Source: Symsagittifera roscoffensis (lineage: Eukaryota > Xenacoelomorpha > Acoela > Convolutidae). From it: 64,000 nucleotides of DNA. Position 1 is the first letter of the stretch, and each line of letters begins with the position of its first letter. The notes under the pieces are model-generated. The model was given only the letters and a program-made list of their open reading frames with translations, was not told the origin of the DNA and made no database searches. Shown here one piece after another: positions 51,399 to 63,570 of this stretch. Where the stretch lies: NCBI RefSeq assembly GCF_963678635.1, contig NC_087063.1, positions 72,191,617-72,255,616 on the forward strand. The letters run 5' to 3'. The translations under genes were made by a program, and so were the position numbers.

Positions 51399-51904
51399 GT
51401 TCCGACTTTCGTAAAGAAAGTAACGGAATATTTGTAATTAGGGCGGGCTTTTTTCTTTAGACAAACTTCAACTTTATAACTGGCCATTTTTGACAGATTT
51501 TTCTTGTATCGTTCAAAAGGTATTGATGTCCTGAGCTTAAATTTGAAAAGATATTTTACCTGTGATCATTTTTGTAAAGTTATGTGATCAGTTTTCGTAG
51601 GTTTAAAGAATGCCATTTTTGCCAATTTGGGACAATTAACGCGCGATCTATTTCGAGCTATTAACGCGTAAGCAGATATTTAATCCATGTTCGAAATTGG
51701 TTTAAAGAAATTTATTTGCCATAAATGATTTGTTACAACTAAATCTATTCCTTTGTACTTTATGTGGCGTCAGCGTGTGGGGGCGGGGGGTTGATTTTAA
51801 TTTTTTTTTGTTCTTTGTTTTATTAAATTTAATTTTTTCTTGTTATTGCTGCTCCATAGACCATAAGAACATTCAGGGATCCGCCCTGATAAAACAGTCT
51901 TGTT
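51399..51904 (-). repeat. 530-bp family, copy 8, tail-to-tail with copy 7
   Basis: Starts TGTTCCGACTTTCGTAAAG and ends with the head complement AACAGTCTTGT. Only about 30 bp separate it from copy 7, so 50850-51904 is a palindrome with arms of about 500 bp. Confidence 0.85.
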
Positions 51905-52787
51905 GAGATTATAATCCATGTTTTTATAGTCAAAAATCAATTTATTCATAGTCAATTATCCAGAAACTGACTTTAAAATGACAATATGATCTGAGATTCT
52001 CTATGTGCGCTCGGTTCACAATGTAACCCTTAGACCAAATTTAGTCACAACAGTTTTTTGTAGAGTTAAATTAATTATTTCGGTTGTTTTGTATTTGTTT
52101 TTGATTTAAGGGTTTTATAGTAACAAGTAGACAACTTGTTAAGCAGACTAGTCATAAAAAAACATTATATTAGCCAATCAAATACTGGAGAAAAAAAAGC
52201 AATGTACCTAGAGAAATTTAAAAACAAAAAATGAGAGAAAGTTTTTGAAAAGACAAAATAAATTGGTAAATGCCATGTTAATTTTTGACACTAGATAGTG
52301 ATATACCTAATATTTATCTGAGAAAATCACAAAAAAATTTAAGAAAGTTAAAAACAACTAGAACAAGTTCACTCTTCAAAGCTCTTTTTGAAAAATGTAT
52401 AGCGGTTTCCGGATAAAAATGTACGAAATTTGTTCTTTTGATGTACGGGATTCACTGTTCGTCAGATATCAATCAATTTTCTGTTTCAATTCATGAGTCA
52501 GACAAAACGTGTTTCTTATGTTTTGTTTTCACTCAAGGAGTGAAACGATTGTTCAAAGGTTTCATAGGGAATTTTTGAATTTTGAAAGAAAATTGGTTGC
52601 GTTACTTTTTTTTCTCCAGTAAATTTGGTTTGAAAAAGTACTCAGAAATAAATATTGCATAGGTTTGTTTTTCTGATATCGTGATGGTTAATATTGTATT
52701 TGTCTACTTGATGACCTGTCTACTTAAAAGTTAGTCTAATTGTGTACCGCATAACTGAATCAAGATTGCCGACAGATTGAATGCCAA

Positions 52788-53597
52788 CCGCGCCAAGCGC
52801 CCATGGATTCTAATCAATTATAATAGATTCTCAAGACAAAAATAATCCATTATAACCCATTACAGATATAAAATCCAGACCACGATATCGGTTAAATTGC
52901 CATTATAATCGATTATTTTTGAACAAAAATTATCCGTTATAATCCATTATAATCGTTTATAATCCAATACTTTTGTCACTGAAATCGATTATTTTGCCAA
53001 GATAATCCATTGCACTTGAATATTTTTGAACTAAAAATCCTTTATAATACGATATAATTGACTGTAATCCATTTTTGTTAGAACTAAATTCATTTTTTTT
53101 GCAAAATTTTGCAAACATTGCGAGAAGTTTGCAAAATGTATGCCATGTCTTTTACTAAATTCCATGTCTCAATATCATGGCATCCCTGCTTTTTACCCCG
53201 CCCCCACTCCCCCTCACCAAAGGGATAGGGTAAACTGCGGGGGGTGGGGGAATTGGTGCGGTTGTGGTAGAAAAAAAGTTAAATGTAACTGCGATGAATT
53301 TAAAAAGTAGAGCCAAAAAAGTTATTGTGAAATGTAACTTTTTATTAAATGTAATGCTTAGTAACTGCACTAAACAAGAAATGAGATTACTTTGAAAAAA
53401 ATGTGAATTTTGTTTAAAAAAATATCAAAAAAACAATTAAAATTGATTATAATCGACTATAATGGATTTTATTGGCATAAAAATATTCAGATTATAATCC
53501 ATTTTTAGTGGATTATAATCGATCATTTTGTCATTTGATAGATACTGACCAATTTATGACAATATAATCGATTATAATCCATGGGCGCTCGGTGCGG
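52788..53597. mobile_element. 810-bp inverted-repeat element with ATTATAATC-rich subterminal arrays
   Basis: The left end reads CCGCGCCAAGCGCCCATGG then ATTCTAATCAATTATAAT. The right end is the complement of CCGCACCGAGCGCCCATGG then ATTATAATCGATTATA. About 34 of 38 bases match. Inside both ends are arrays of variants of GATTATAATCCATTATAAT. No ORF. Confidence 0.8.
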
Positions 53598-53728
53598 GCA
53601 GTAACGGAGCTAGTAAAAACACACGCTTAAGAGGAGCACGGTTTCTTTAAGGCATTTCTAACTTAGAACAACTTTAAAAGTAGGTTTAAGGAGTGCATGC
53701 TTATCAAAAGTAGTTGAATTTATATTGA

Positions 53729-54463
53729 AACAAGACTGCTCGTATCAGGGCGAAGCACTGAATGTCCCACTGCCTTTTAAGGCTAATGGAGCAGCAGTAA
53801 TAACATAAAAAAAGTATATGAAATAAAATAAAATGAAAATTTTTTTCTTCTAAAATTTGAAATTTTTTATGAAAATCATCCCCCCACACGCCATATAAAG
53901 TACAAAAAGAGAAATTTCGTTACTTGTAACAAATCAATTATGGCAAATAAGCTTCGTTCAATCAATTTGAAACGATTTATAAGACGGATTAAATCTCCGC
54001 TTACGCGTTAATAGCGCGAATTATATCACGCGTTAATTGTCCCAAATTGGTCAAAATGGCTGAAATGGCAACTTTAAGCCCTCATAACTTTACGAAAAAT
54101 TGTCACAGGTGAAATAGTTTTTCAAGTTTAAGCTCAGGACAACAATACCTTTTGAATTATATTTTAAAATGACTAGTTTAAAAGTCGAAGTTTGTCTGAA
54201 GAACATTAAGGGGCCAAACTGTGCGTTTTATGGATTGTAAGCGGATTCCGCGACAAGGACGCTCCCTTTGTTCTTCTTTTGTTCTTTCATTTTCTTTGAT
54301 CATTCCGACAAAATTTAAACATGTTTAAAGACTTGTCTCTGGAATCCAGGAACATACAGACACAAAATTGTGCTCCTATCCAGTGCACAGTTTGGCCTCG
54401 TAATGAAAAAAACCCAACCCGAGCACAAATATTCCGTTATTTTTGTATCGAAAGTCGGAACAA
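53729..54463 (+). repeat. 530-bp family, copy 9, interrupted
   Basis: Complete from head (ACAAGACTGCTCGTATCAGG) to tail (TTCCGTTATTTTTGTATCG, AAAGTCGGAACA), but split by a 202-bp element at 54204-54405 in the GTCTGAAGAA...AAAAAACCCA region. Confidence 0.85.
54204..54405. mobile_element. 202-bp MITE nested in a 530-bp family copy
   Basis: Inverted ends CATTAAGGGGCCAAACTGTG and the complement of CATTACGAGGCCAAACTGTG (two mismatches in about 21 bp). It interrupts a region that is continuous in the other copies of the host repeat. Confidence 0.8.
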
Positions 54464-55091
54464 CAAAACGCAGGTTTAATATGCAGCTTTTGTATATCTT
54501 CCACAAAAAAAACACATGTATTCAGTATGTTTCTGAGGCATATTAGAAAAACCAGTGAAACATTTAAGACACAAGTGAAATATTTGACGAATTAGAGCAA
54601 TAGTTGAAGCATCAGCGCAATATGTGAAACACTAGTTTAATATATTCCCTAATACAATCAACCAAAACAAACTAGAAAGAAAAATTACGTGGTAGCGTAA
54701 AAACTTTTTCAAAAGTGTGTTTTGTTCAATTTTTTCACATGTGTTTCATACCAGATAAGCAAGCGCTGACATTACATCTCAAAAACTGTTCTTATCTCGA
54801 AATTGCGTGTCACTATTTATTCACAAAATTGCTCGATTCAATATAGCTGTAGCCTATCTACTACAGACCTCTATTCGTAAAACAGAAAAATGAATCATGT
54901 CTGAGCTATTAACAGACAACGTTTCTGTTTTTTTTGGAAGAAACTTTAAAAATCAGAGGAAGTCATAAGTGACACTGAATCTCATATTCAACAATGATTC
55001 ACAAATCATTATCAGAAAATTAAAATCATAACAACAAAAAAATTTGAATGTTAATTCAGAAAAAAAAGTTTACAAATTGCAAATTGTTTCC

Positions 55092-55344
55092 ATGAAATCA
55101 AATCAAATTTACACTTTTACTCTATTTTTAACGTCACTTGTAAAATTTTTACATGCAACACCTGATCAAACTCTAGTTGACAATGCACAAGGATGTGAGG
55201 TGGCCAAAGAGTCTTTCCAGAGACTGATGGCCTCCCAACTTTTCAGCAAAGGTGATAATTTTCTCCTCGCCAGAGTAGCCCGGATGACTGACTTTGGACA
55301 GCAAAGCTGGCGCTCTAACGCAGCCGGAATTTGGCAGACTACAG
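55092..55344 (+). CDS. Gene C exon 1: signal peptide and first half of N-terminal domain
   Basis: The Met at 55092 gives a clean signal peptide (MKSNQIYTFTLFLTSLVKFL, then HA); an in-frame Met at 55044 would add 16 polar residues and is less likely. The mature part has GCEVAKESFQRLMASQLFS, FLLARVARMTDFG and AAGIWQTT, clearly paralogous to genes A and B. Aligned with gene B the exon must end at or just before the G of ACTACAG (55344). No GT follows, so the junction is non-canonical or misjudged. Confidence 0.75.
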
Positions 55345-56076
55345 GGCCCTTTTTCTTTCTCTCAAAACTGATTTTTGATTTTTTCTTTGACCGGTTTTTT
55401 TTTGTTTACGGATGAAGTTAAATGTACAGGTTAAAATTACATTACTGCAAAAAAAATGCAGAAAAGGAAACTTACAGCTCCAAATCATATTGTCAAAAAG
55501 GTAGTTTTTCAGAAATGAAAATAGCGTTTTATGATTCATTTCACCTTTTTGTACCAGAAAACGTGCTAATTTGGGATAAACAATTGCCTCAATCAAAGCA
55601 AAATTAAAAGCTACTACCCTAAAGAAACCTGAAAATGGTTTTGCTTTATTAAAATATTTTTTTTTCAGTTAGCTAGTTGCGTTACTTTTTTTCTCGGGCT
55701 TTTTCGGGGCGCGCTTCTTCTTCAAATTTCCTATATATTGGCGCCGAAGGAGCCTATAAAAAGTTTATGGTGGTTGGCCGAAAAAAAATGTTCACAAATA
55801 ATACCGATTCCCGAGGGGGGAAGGGAAAGAAAGTGATATGTTTCCGCACCCGCCCTCCCCTCTTATCCCCCACGTCTGCCGCTGGTTTCACCCATTTCTC
55901 CTGAAAAAAAAAAATAGAATGATATGGGTAAGAGTTAGGTAGTATATTTAGCTGGTTTTACACATACATTGAAGTTATTGTGAAATAGCTGTAAAATTTA
56001 GACTTGAAATAAGAGAAATCAAATATGAAATTTGCTTGGATTGTTCCCCCCAAGGAAAAAGGGCTGACTAATACAG
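55345..56076 (+). other. Gene C intron with non-canonical borders
   Basis: ACAG occurs at both borders (ACTACAG|GGCCC and AATACAG|ACGC). The excised piece can be read as GG...AG (55345-56076) or AG...AC (55343-56074); both give the same mRNA. No recognisable element inside. Confidence 0.5.
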
Positions 56077-56268
56077 ACGCAAATTTGAAAACTGCTCAGC
56101 AAGTAGCTCAGAGTAAAGGACTCACTCAAAAAATTACAGATGTGTTATGTGTAGACTTTGCAAAAGTTACCCAGAATGATGTGAACAAACCACTTGTGAG
56201 TGCAATTTGTGCCATGCTGTTGATCGAGGGTGCGCAGGGAAATGTTCCAGCTACATCTGATGTTCAAG
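56077..56268 (+). CDS. Gene C exon 2: second half of N-terminal domain
   Basis: Joined to exon 1 it reads GIWQTTDANLKTAQQVAQSK, equal in length to gene B here, followed by VLCVDFAKVTQNDVNKPLVS and ICAMLLIEGAQGNVPATSDV. Similarity to genes A and B ends at DVQG, about 56268 (CAAG|GGCTC), again without a GT. The frame stays open to 56390, but the added residues (hydrophobic, then Lys-rich) do not match. No vWA or mucin exon is seen downstream, so gene C continues beyond the satellite or is truncated. Confidence 0.7.
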
Positions 56269-56390
56269 GGCTCATTTGTTTCAAATCCATCATGATTCAT
56301 TTTTTGTCAATTTTATTCGATTATTTATTCGATGATAAGGCTATTTTTAGCTCTAATTTGTTAAGAAAAAAATCAAATTTAAAGGTGTAA

Positions 56391-57039
56391 TTGCTTAATT
56401 TCAATGTCAATTTTGGACATCATTTCTTTTGAAACACTAGAATTTTTACATAGACCCAGAGCAAATGATCTAAGCTACCCTCTACTAAACTATCAAAATT
56501 TAGTTTCAAAGACTTACCAATTTAATCAGGGCCTGAAAATGTCAGTTTTCCTTATCTGAACTAAGTTTCATACTTTGCGTGACCAAATAGAAAAAATCCG
56601 AGTTATGTAACGTTTTCACGCTGGTTGTTTCCATTTTTTTGCTGAGACGGTTGCACATTCATTGGAAATTTTTTTCTCCGCTTATTCAAGAAAGAATTCA
56701 CTACGATGCAAAACTTGGAACAGAGAAGGAAAGCTGGCATTCTCATACCTTGATTACATAGTAAGTCTTTGAAAGCAAATACTGATAGTTTAGTAGAGGA
56801 TAACTTTGATAATTTGCCCTGAATCTTTATAAAATTTTCACTGAGTTTCAAAGAAAACAATATCCAAAAAGGACATCAAAAACAGGCAATTTAGAGGGTA
56901 AAATTTTGATTTTGCGCTTAATTTTATCCACTAATGTAAATGTCCAAAAGGTTGCGAAATCATTGGTCATCAGGCAAGAGAGCCTGTGACTAGGAGGAAA
57001 GAGCCGAGGGATTGTGAAACTGGTAACCGATGGCACATA
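56391..57039. other. Non-coding stretch between gene C and the satellite
   Basis: AT-rich sequence. I see no exon, repeat or RNA gene in it. Confidence 0.5.
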
Positions 57040-60000
57040 TACAGACTCAATAAGGCACATATACAGAAAAACATAGGAGCAGATATACAGACAAACATCG
57101 GGGCACACCTACAGAAAAACATGGTAGTACACAAACAAACACACATGGGAGCACAGAAACACATAGTGACACATATACAGACACACTGTGGCATATAAAC
57201 AGACACAATATAGATGCACTTACAGACAACGCATAGAGGCATATATACAGATACACTAAGGGCACACATACAGACACAATAGGGGCACACATGCAGACAC
57301 ACATTGGGCAACACATAAAAACACACATGGGGGCTCAGATTAAGGCACATATGAAGGCTCCGATAAAGGCACACATGGGGGCACAGATGTAGACACACAT
57401 AGGGGCAGACATACAGACACACATAGGGGCACACAAAAAGACACACATAGAGGCACATCTAGAGACACACATTTTGGGGCACATCTACAGAAACGCATAG
57501 GGTCACACATAAATACACACATTGTGGCACATATACAGACACAATATACGCACATTTACAGACAACGCCTAGAGGCACATATACAGACACAATAGGGGCA
57601 CACATACAGACACAATAGGGCACAAATACAGACACAATAGGGGCCCACATACAGACACACATATGGGCACACATAAAGACACACACGGGGGCACGGATGG
57701 AGACACGCATGGGGGCACTCATACAGACACATACAGGGGCACACATAAAGAAACACATAGGGTTACAACTGAAGACACACATGGGGACACAGATGCAGCC
57801 ACACATAGGGGCACACAAAAAACACACATGGGGGCTCAGAAAAAGGCACACATGGGAGCTCAGATAAAGGCACACATGGGGGCACAGATGTAGTCACACA
57901 TAGGGGCAGACAAACAGACACACATAGGGGCACACAAAAAGACACACATAGAGGCACATCTTGAGACACACATTTTGGGGTACACATACAGAAACGCATA
58001 GGGTCACACATAAATACACACATTGTGGCACATATACAGACACAATATACGCACATTTACAGACAACGCATAGAGGCACATATACAGACACAATAGGGGC
58101 ACACATACAGACACAATAGGGCACACATACAGACACAATAGGGGCCCACATACAGACACACATATGGGCACACATAAAGACACACACGGGGGCACGGATG
58201 GAGACACGCATGGGGGCACTCATACAGACAAATACAGGGGCACACATAAAGAAACACATAGGGTTACAACTGAAGACACACATGGGGACACAGATGCAGC
58301 CACACATAGGGGCTCACATAAAGGCACACTTAAGGGCACACGTAGAGACACACATTTTGAAGCACACCTACAGACACAAATAGTGGCATACCTACAGATA
58401 CACAGAGTGGCTTACTTGCACACAGACCTTGTCAGCACACATACAGACATTCTTAATGACACATATACAGACACAGTAGGGGCACACATACAGACACAAT
58501 AGGGGCACACATACAGACACAATAGGGGCCCACATACAGACACACATGGGGGGCACAGATGGAGACACACATGGGGGCACTCATACAGACACATATAGGG
58601 GCACACATAAAGAAACACATTGGGTTACAACTAAAGACACACATGGGGACACAGATGCAGCCACACAAAGGGGCACACAAAAAACACACATGGGGGCTCA
58701 GAAAAAGGCACACATGGGAGCTCAGATAAAGGCACACATGGGGGCACAGATGTAGTCACACATAGGGGCAGACAAACAGACACACATAGGGGCACACAAA
58801 AAGACACACATAGAGGCACATCTTGAGACACACATTTTGGGGTACACATACAGAAACGCATAGGGTCACACATAAATACACACATTGTGGCACATATACA
58901 GACACAATATACGCACACTTACAGACAACGCATAGAGGCACATATACAGACACAATAGGGGCACTCATACAGACACAATAGGGCACACATACAGACACAA
59001 TAGGGGCCCACATACAGACACACATATGGGCACACATAAAGACACACACGGGGGCACAAATGGAGGCACGCATGGGGGCACTCATACAGACACATACAGG
59101 GGCACACATAAAGAAACACATAGGGTTACAGTTGAAGACACACATGGGGACACAGATGCAGCCACACATAGGGGCACACATAAAGGCACACTTAAGGGCA
59201 CACGTAGAGACACACATTTTGAAGCACACCTACAGAAACAAATAGTGGCATACCTACAGATACACAGAGTGGCTTAGTTGCACACAGACCTTGTCAGCAC
59301 AAATACAGACATTCTTAATGACACATATACAGACACAGTAGGGGCACACATACAGACACAATAGGGGCACACATACAGACACATTAGGGGCCCACATACA
59401 GACACACATATGGGCACACATAAAGACACACATGGGGGGCACAGATGGAGACACACATGGGGGCACTCATACAGACACATATAGGGGCACACATAAAGAA
59501 ACACATAGGGTTACAACTAAAGACACACATGGGGACACAGATGCAGCCACACATAGGGGCACACAAAAAACACACATGGGGGCTCAGAAAAAGGCACACA
59601 TGGGAGCTCAGATAAAGGCACACATGGGGGCAGACAAACAGACACACATAGGGGCACACAAAAAGACACACATAGAGGCACATCTTGAGACACACATTTT
59701 GGGGTACACATACAGAAAAGCATAGGGTCACACATAAAAACACACATTGTGGCACATATACAGACACAATATACGCACACTTACAGACAACGCATAGAGG
59801 CACATATACAAACACAATAGAGGCACACATACAGACACAATAGGGGCACACATACAGACACAATAGGGGCCCACATACAGACACACATAGGGGCACACAC
59901 AAAGACACACATAGTGGCGTACATACAGATCAACAGAGTGGCTGACATGTAGACAGACCTTGTCGCACACATACAGACACTCTTAGTGGCACATATAGAG

Positions 60001-63000
60001 ATAAAATAGGGGGAGACACAGAAGGGGCACATATTCAGACACAATAGGGGCTTTTATACAGACAGACATAGGTGCACACATAAAGACACACATGGGGGGC
60101 ACAGATGCAGACAGACATAGGGGTACACATAAAGACACACATAGGGACACACATAGAGAGACACCTAAAGACACACATGGGGCACAGATGCAGACACACA
60201 TAGGGGTACACATAAAGACTCACATAGGGACACACCTAAAGACACACAAAGGGACACACCTAAAGACACACATAGGGCACAGATGCAGACACTCATAGGG
60301 GTACGGATAACGACACACATAGGGACACACCTAAAGACCCACATAGGGACACACCTAAAGTCACACATGGAGCACAGATGCAGACACAGATACGTGCACT
60401 TATACAGACACACATAGGGGCACACACAAAGACACACATAGTGGCGTACAATCAGATCGAGAGAATGACTGAATTGCAGACAGACCTTGTCGCACACATA
60501 CAGACACTCTTAGTGGCACATATAGAGATAAAATAGGGGGAGACACAGTAGGGGCACATATTCAGATACAAAAGGGGCTTTTATACAGACAGACATAGGT
60601 GCACACATAAAGACACACATGGGGGGCACAGATGCAGACACAAATAGGGGTACACATAAAGACACACATAGGGACACACCTAAAGACACACCTAGTGACA
60701 CACCTAAAGACACACATGGGGCACAGTTGCAGACACACATAGGGGCACTCATACAGACACACATAGGGGCACACACAAAAAAAAACACATAGTGGCGTAC
60801 ATATAGATCAACAGAGTGGCTGACATGTAGACAGACCTTGTCGCACACATACAGACACTCTTAGTGGCACCTATAGAGATCAAATAGGGGGAGACACAGT
60901 AGGGGCACATATTCAGACACAATAGGGACTTTTATACAGACAGACATAGGTGCACACATAAAGACACACATGGGGGGCACAGATGCAGACAGACATAGGG
61001 GTACACATAAAGACACACATAGGGACACACATAGAGAGACACCTAAAGACACACATGGGGCACAGATGCAGAAACACATAGGGGTACACATAAAGACTCA
61101 CATAGGGACACACCTAAAGACACACAAAAGGACACGCCTAAAGGCACACATGGGGCACAGATGCAGACACTCATAGGGGTACGGATAACGACACACATAG
61201 GGACACACCTAAAGACACACATAGGCACACACCTAAAGTAACACATGGAGCACAGATGCAGACACAGATAGGTGCACTTATACAGACACACATAGGGGCA
61301 CACACAAAGACACACATAGTGGCGTACAATCAGATCGAGTGAATGACTGAATTGCAGACAGACCTTGTCGCACACATACAGACACTCTTAGTGCCACATA
61401 TAGAGATAAAATAGGGGGAGACACAGTAGGGGCACATATTCAGACACAATAGGGGCTTTTATTCAGACAGACATAGGTGCACACATAAAGACACACATGG
61501 GGGGCACAGATGCAGACACACATAGGGGTACACATAAAGATACACATAGGGACACACCTAAAGACACACCTAGGGACACACCTAAAGACACACATGGGGC
61601 ACAGATGCAGACACACATAGGGGCACTCATACAGACACACACAAAGACACACTTAGTGGCGTAAATTCAGATCGAGAGAATGGCTGACATGCAGACAGAC
61701 CTTGTCGCACACATACAGACCCTCTTAGTGACACATATACAGATGAAATATGGGCAGACACAGTAGGGGCACACATTCAGACACAATAGGGGCACTTATA
61801 CAGACACACTTAGGGGCACACATAGAGATACACATGGGGGCACAGATGCAGACACATAGGGGTACACATAAAGACACACGTAGGGATACACCTAAAGACA
61901 CACATAGGGACACACCTAACGACACACATGGGGCACCGATGCAGACACTCATAGGGGCACTCACACAGACACACATAGGGGCACACACAAAGACACACAT
62001 AGTGGCTCACATACAGATCGAGAGAATGGCTGACATACAGACAGACCTTGTCGCATACATACAGACCCTCTTAGTGGCACATAAACAGATGAAATAAGGA
62101 GAGACACAGTAGGGGCACACATTCAGACACAATAGGTGCACTTATACAGACACACATAGGGGCGCACATAAAGACACACATGGGGGAAAAGATGCAAACA
62201 CACATAGGGGTACACATAAAGACACACATAGGGACACACCTGAAGACACACATAGGGACACACCTAAAGAAACACCTGGGGCACAGATGCAGACACAAAT
62301 AGGGGTACACATAAAGACACACATAGGGACACACCTAAAGACACACATGGGGTACAGATGCAGACACACATAGGAGTACGCACAAAGACAAATATATGGG
62401 CACTTATACAGACACACTTAGGGGCACACCTAAAAACACACTTAGGGACACACCTAATGATACACCTGGGGCACAGATGAAGACACACATAGGGACACAC
62501 CTAAAAACACACTTAGGGACACACCTAAAAACACACTTAGGGACACACCTAAAGATACACATCGGTACAGACCTACAGACACACATGGGGCACAGATGCA
62601 GACACACATAGGGGTACGCACAAAGACAAATATATGGGCAGTTATATAGACACACTTAGGGGCACACACAAAGACACACATAGTGGTTCACATACAGATC
62701 GAGAGAATGGCTGACATACAGACAGACCTTGTCGCACTCATACAGACCCTCTTAGTGGCACATATACTGATGAAATAGGGAGAGACACAGTAGGGGCACA
62801 CATTCAGACACAATAGGTGCACTTATACAGACACATATAGGGGCGCACATAAAGACACACAGGGGGAAAAGATGCAAACACACATAGGGGTACACATAAA
62901 GACACACATAGGGACACACCTAAAGACACACATAGGGACACACCTAAAGAAACACCTGGGGCACAGATGCAGACACACATAGGGGTACACATAAAGACAC

Positions 63001-63570
63001 ACTTAGAGACACACCTAAAGACACACATGGGGTACAGATGCAGACACAAATAGTAATACATATAAAGATGCACATAGGGACACACCTAAGAACACACTTA
63101 GGGACACACCTAAAGATACACATAGGTACACACCTACAGGCAAACATGGGGCACATTTGCAGACACACATAGGGGCCCACACAAAAACCCACATAGTGGC
63201 GTACATACAGATCGACAGAGTGGCTGACATGCAGACAGAACTTGTCGCACACATAGAGACCCTCTTAGTGGCACATATACAAATAAAATAGGGGCAGACA
63301 CAGTAGGGGCGCACAATCAGACACAATAGGGCCACTTATACAGACACACATAGGGGCACACATAAAGACACACATAGGGAGACACCTAAAGACACACATG
63401 GGGCACAGATGCAGAGACTCATAGGGGTACGCATAAAGACACACATAGGGACACACCTAAAGAAACACATGGGGCACAGATGCAGGCACACAAAGGGGTA
63501 CACATAAAGACACAAATAGGGACACACCTAAAGACACACATTTTGGGGCACACGTAAAGACACACATAAA
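57040..63570. repeat. Satellite array of 23-24 bp units with higher-order structure
   Basis: Basic unit CACACATACAGACACACATA then GGGG (variants ACATAAAGACAC, ACCTAAAGACAC, ACAATAGGGGC). In 57040-59900 blocks recur every about 862 bp: the marker ATTTTGGGG lies at about 57471, 57972, 58833 and 59697, the first interval being a shortened 501 bp. In 59900-61450 the marker CTTGTCGCACACATACAGAC lies at about 59959, 60488, 60837 and 61366, which gives an 878-bp unit built of 529 + 349. Further copies to about 63250 are less regular. Because the unit is a multiple of three, many frames stay open; they are not genes. Confidence 0.95.

Larger units (their letters stand above)
49456..55043. other. Intergenic region between genes B and C
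   Basis: Contains a 107-codon open frame without recognisable homology (49564-49887), a tail-to-tail pair of 530-bp family copies (50850-51904), an inverted-repeat element (52788-53597) and a further family copy interrupted by a small MITE (53729-54463). Otherwise AT-rich and unremarkable. Confidence 0.65.

Noticed and set aside
56970-63527. Dozens of overlapping Cys/Met-rich or His/Thr-rich open frames on both strands
   Set aside because: They are all translations of the 24-bp satellite unit, which keeps every frame open. No start context, exon structure or domain.
57040-63570. CRISPR-like regular repeats
   Set aside because: Head-to-tail 24-bp units without unique spacers; a satellite in animal DNA.
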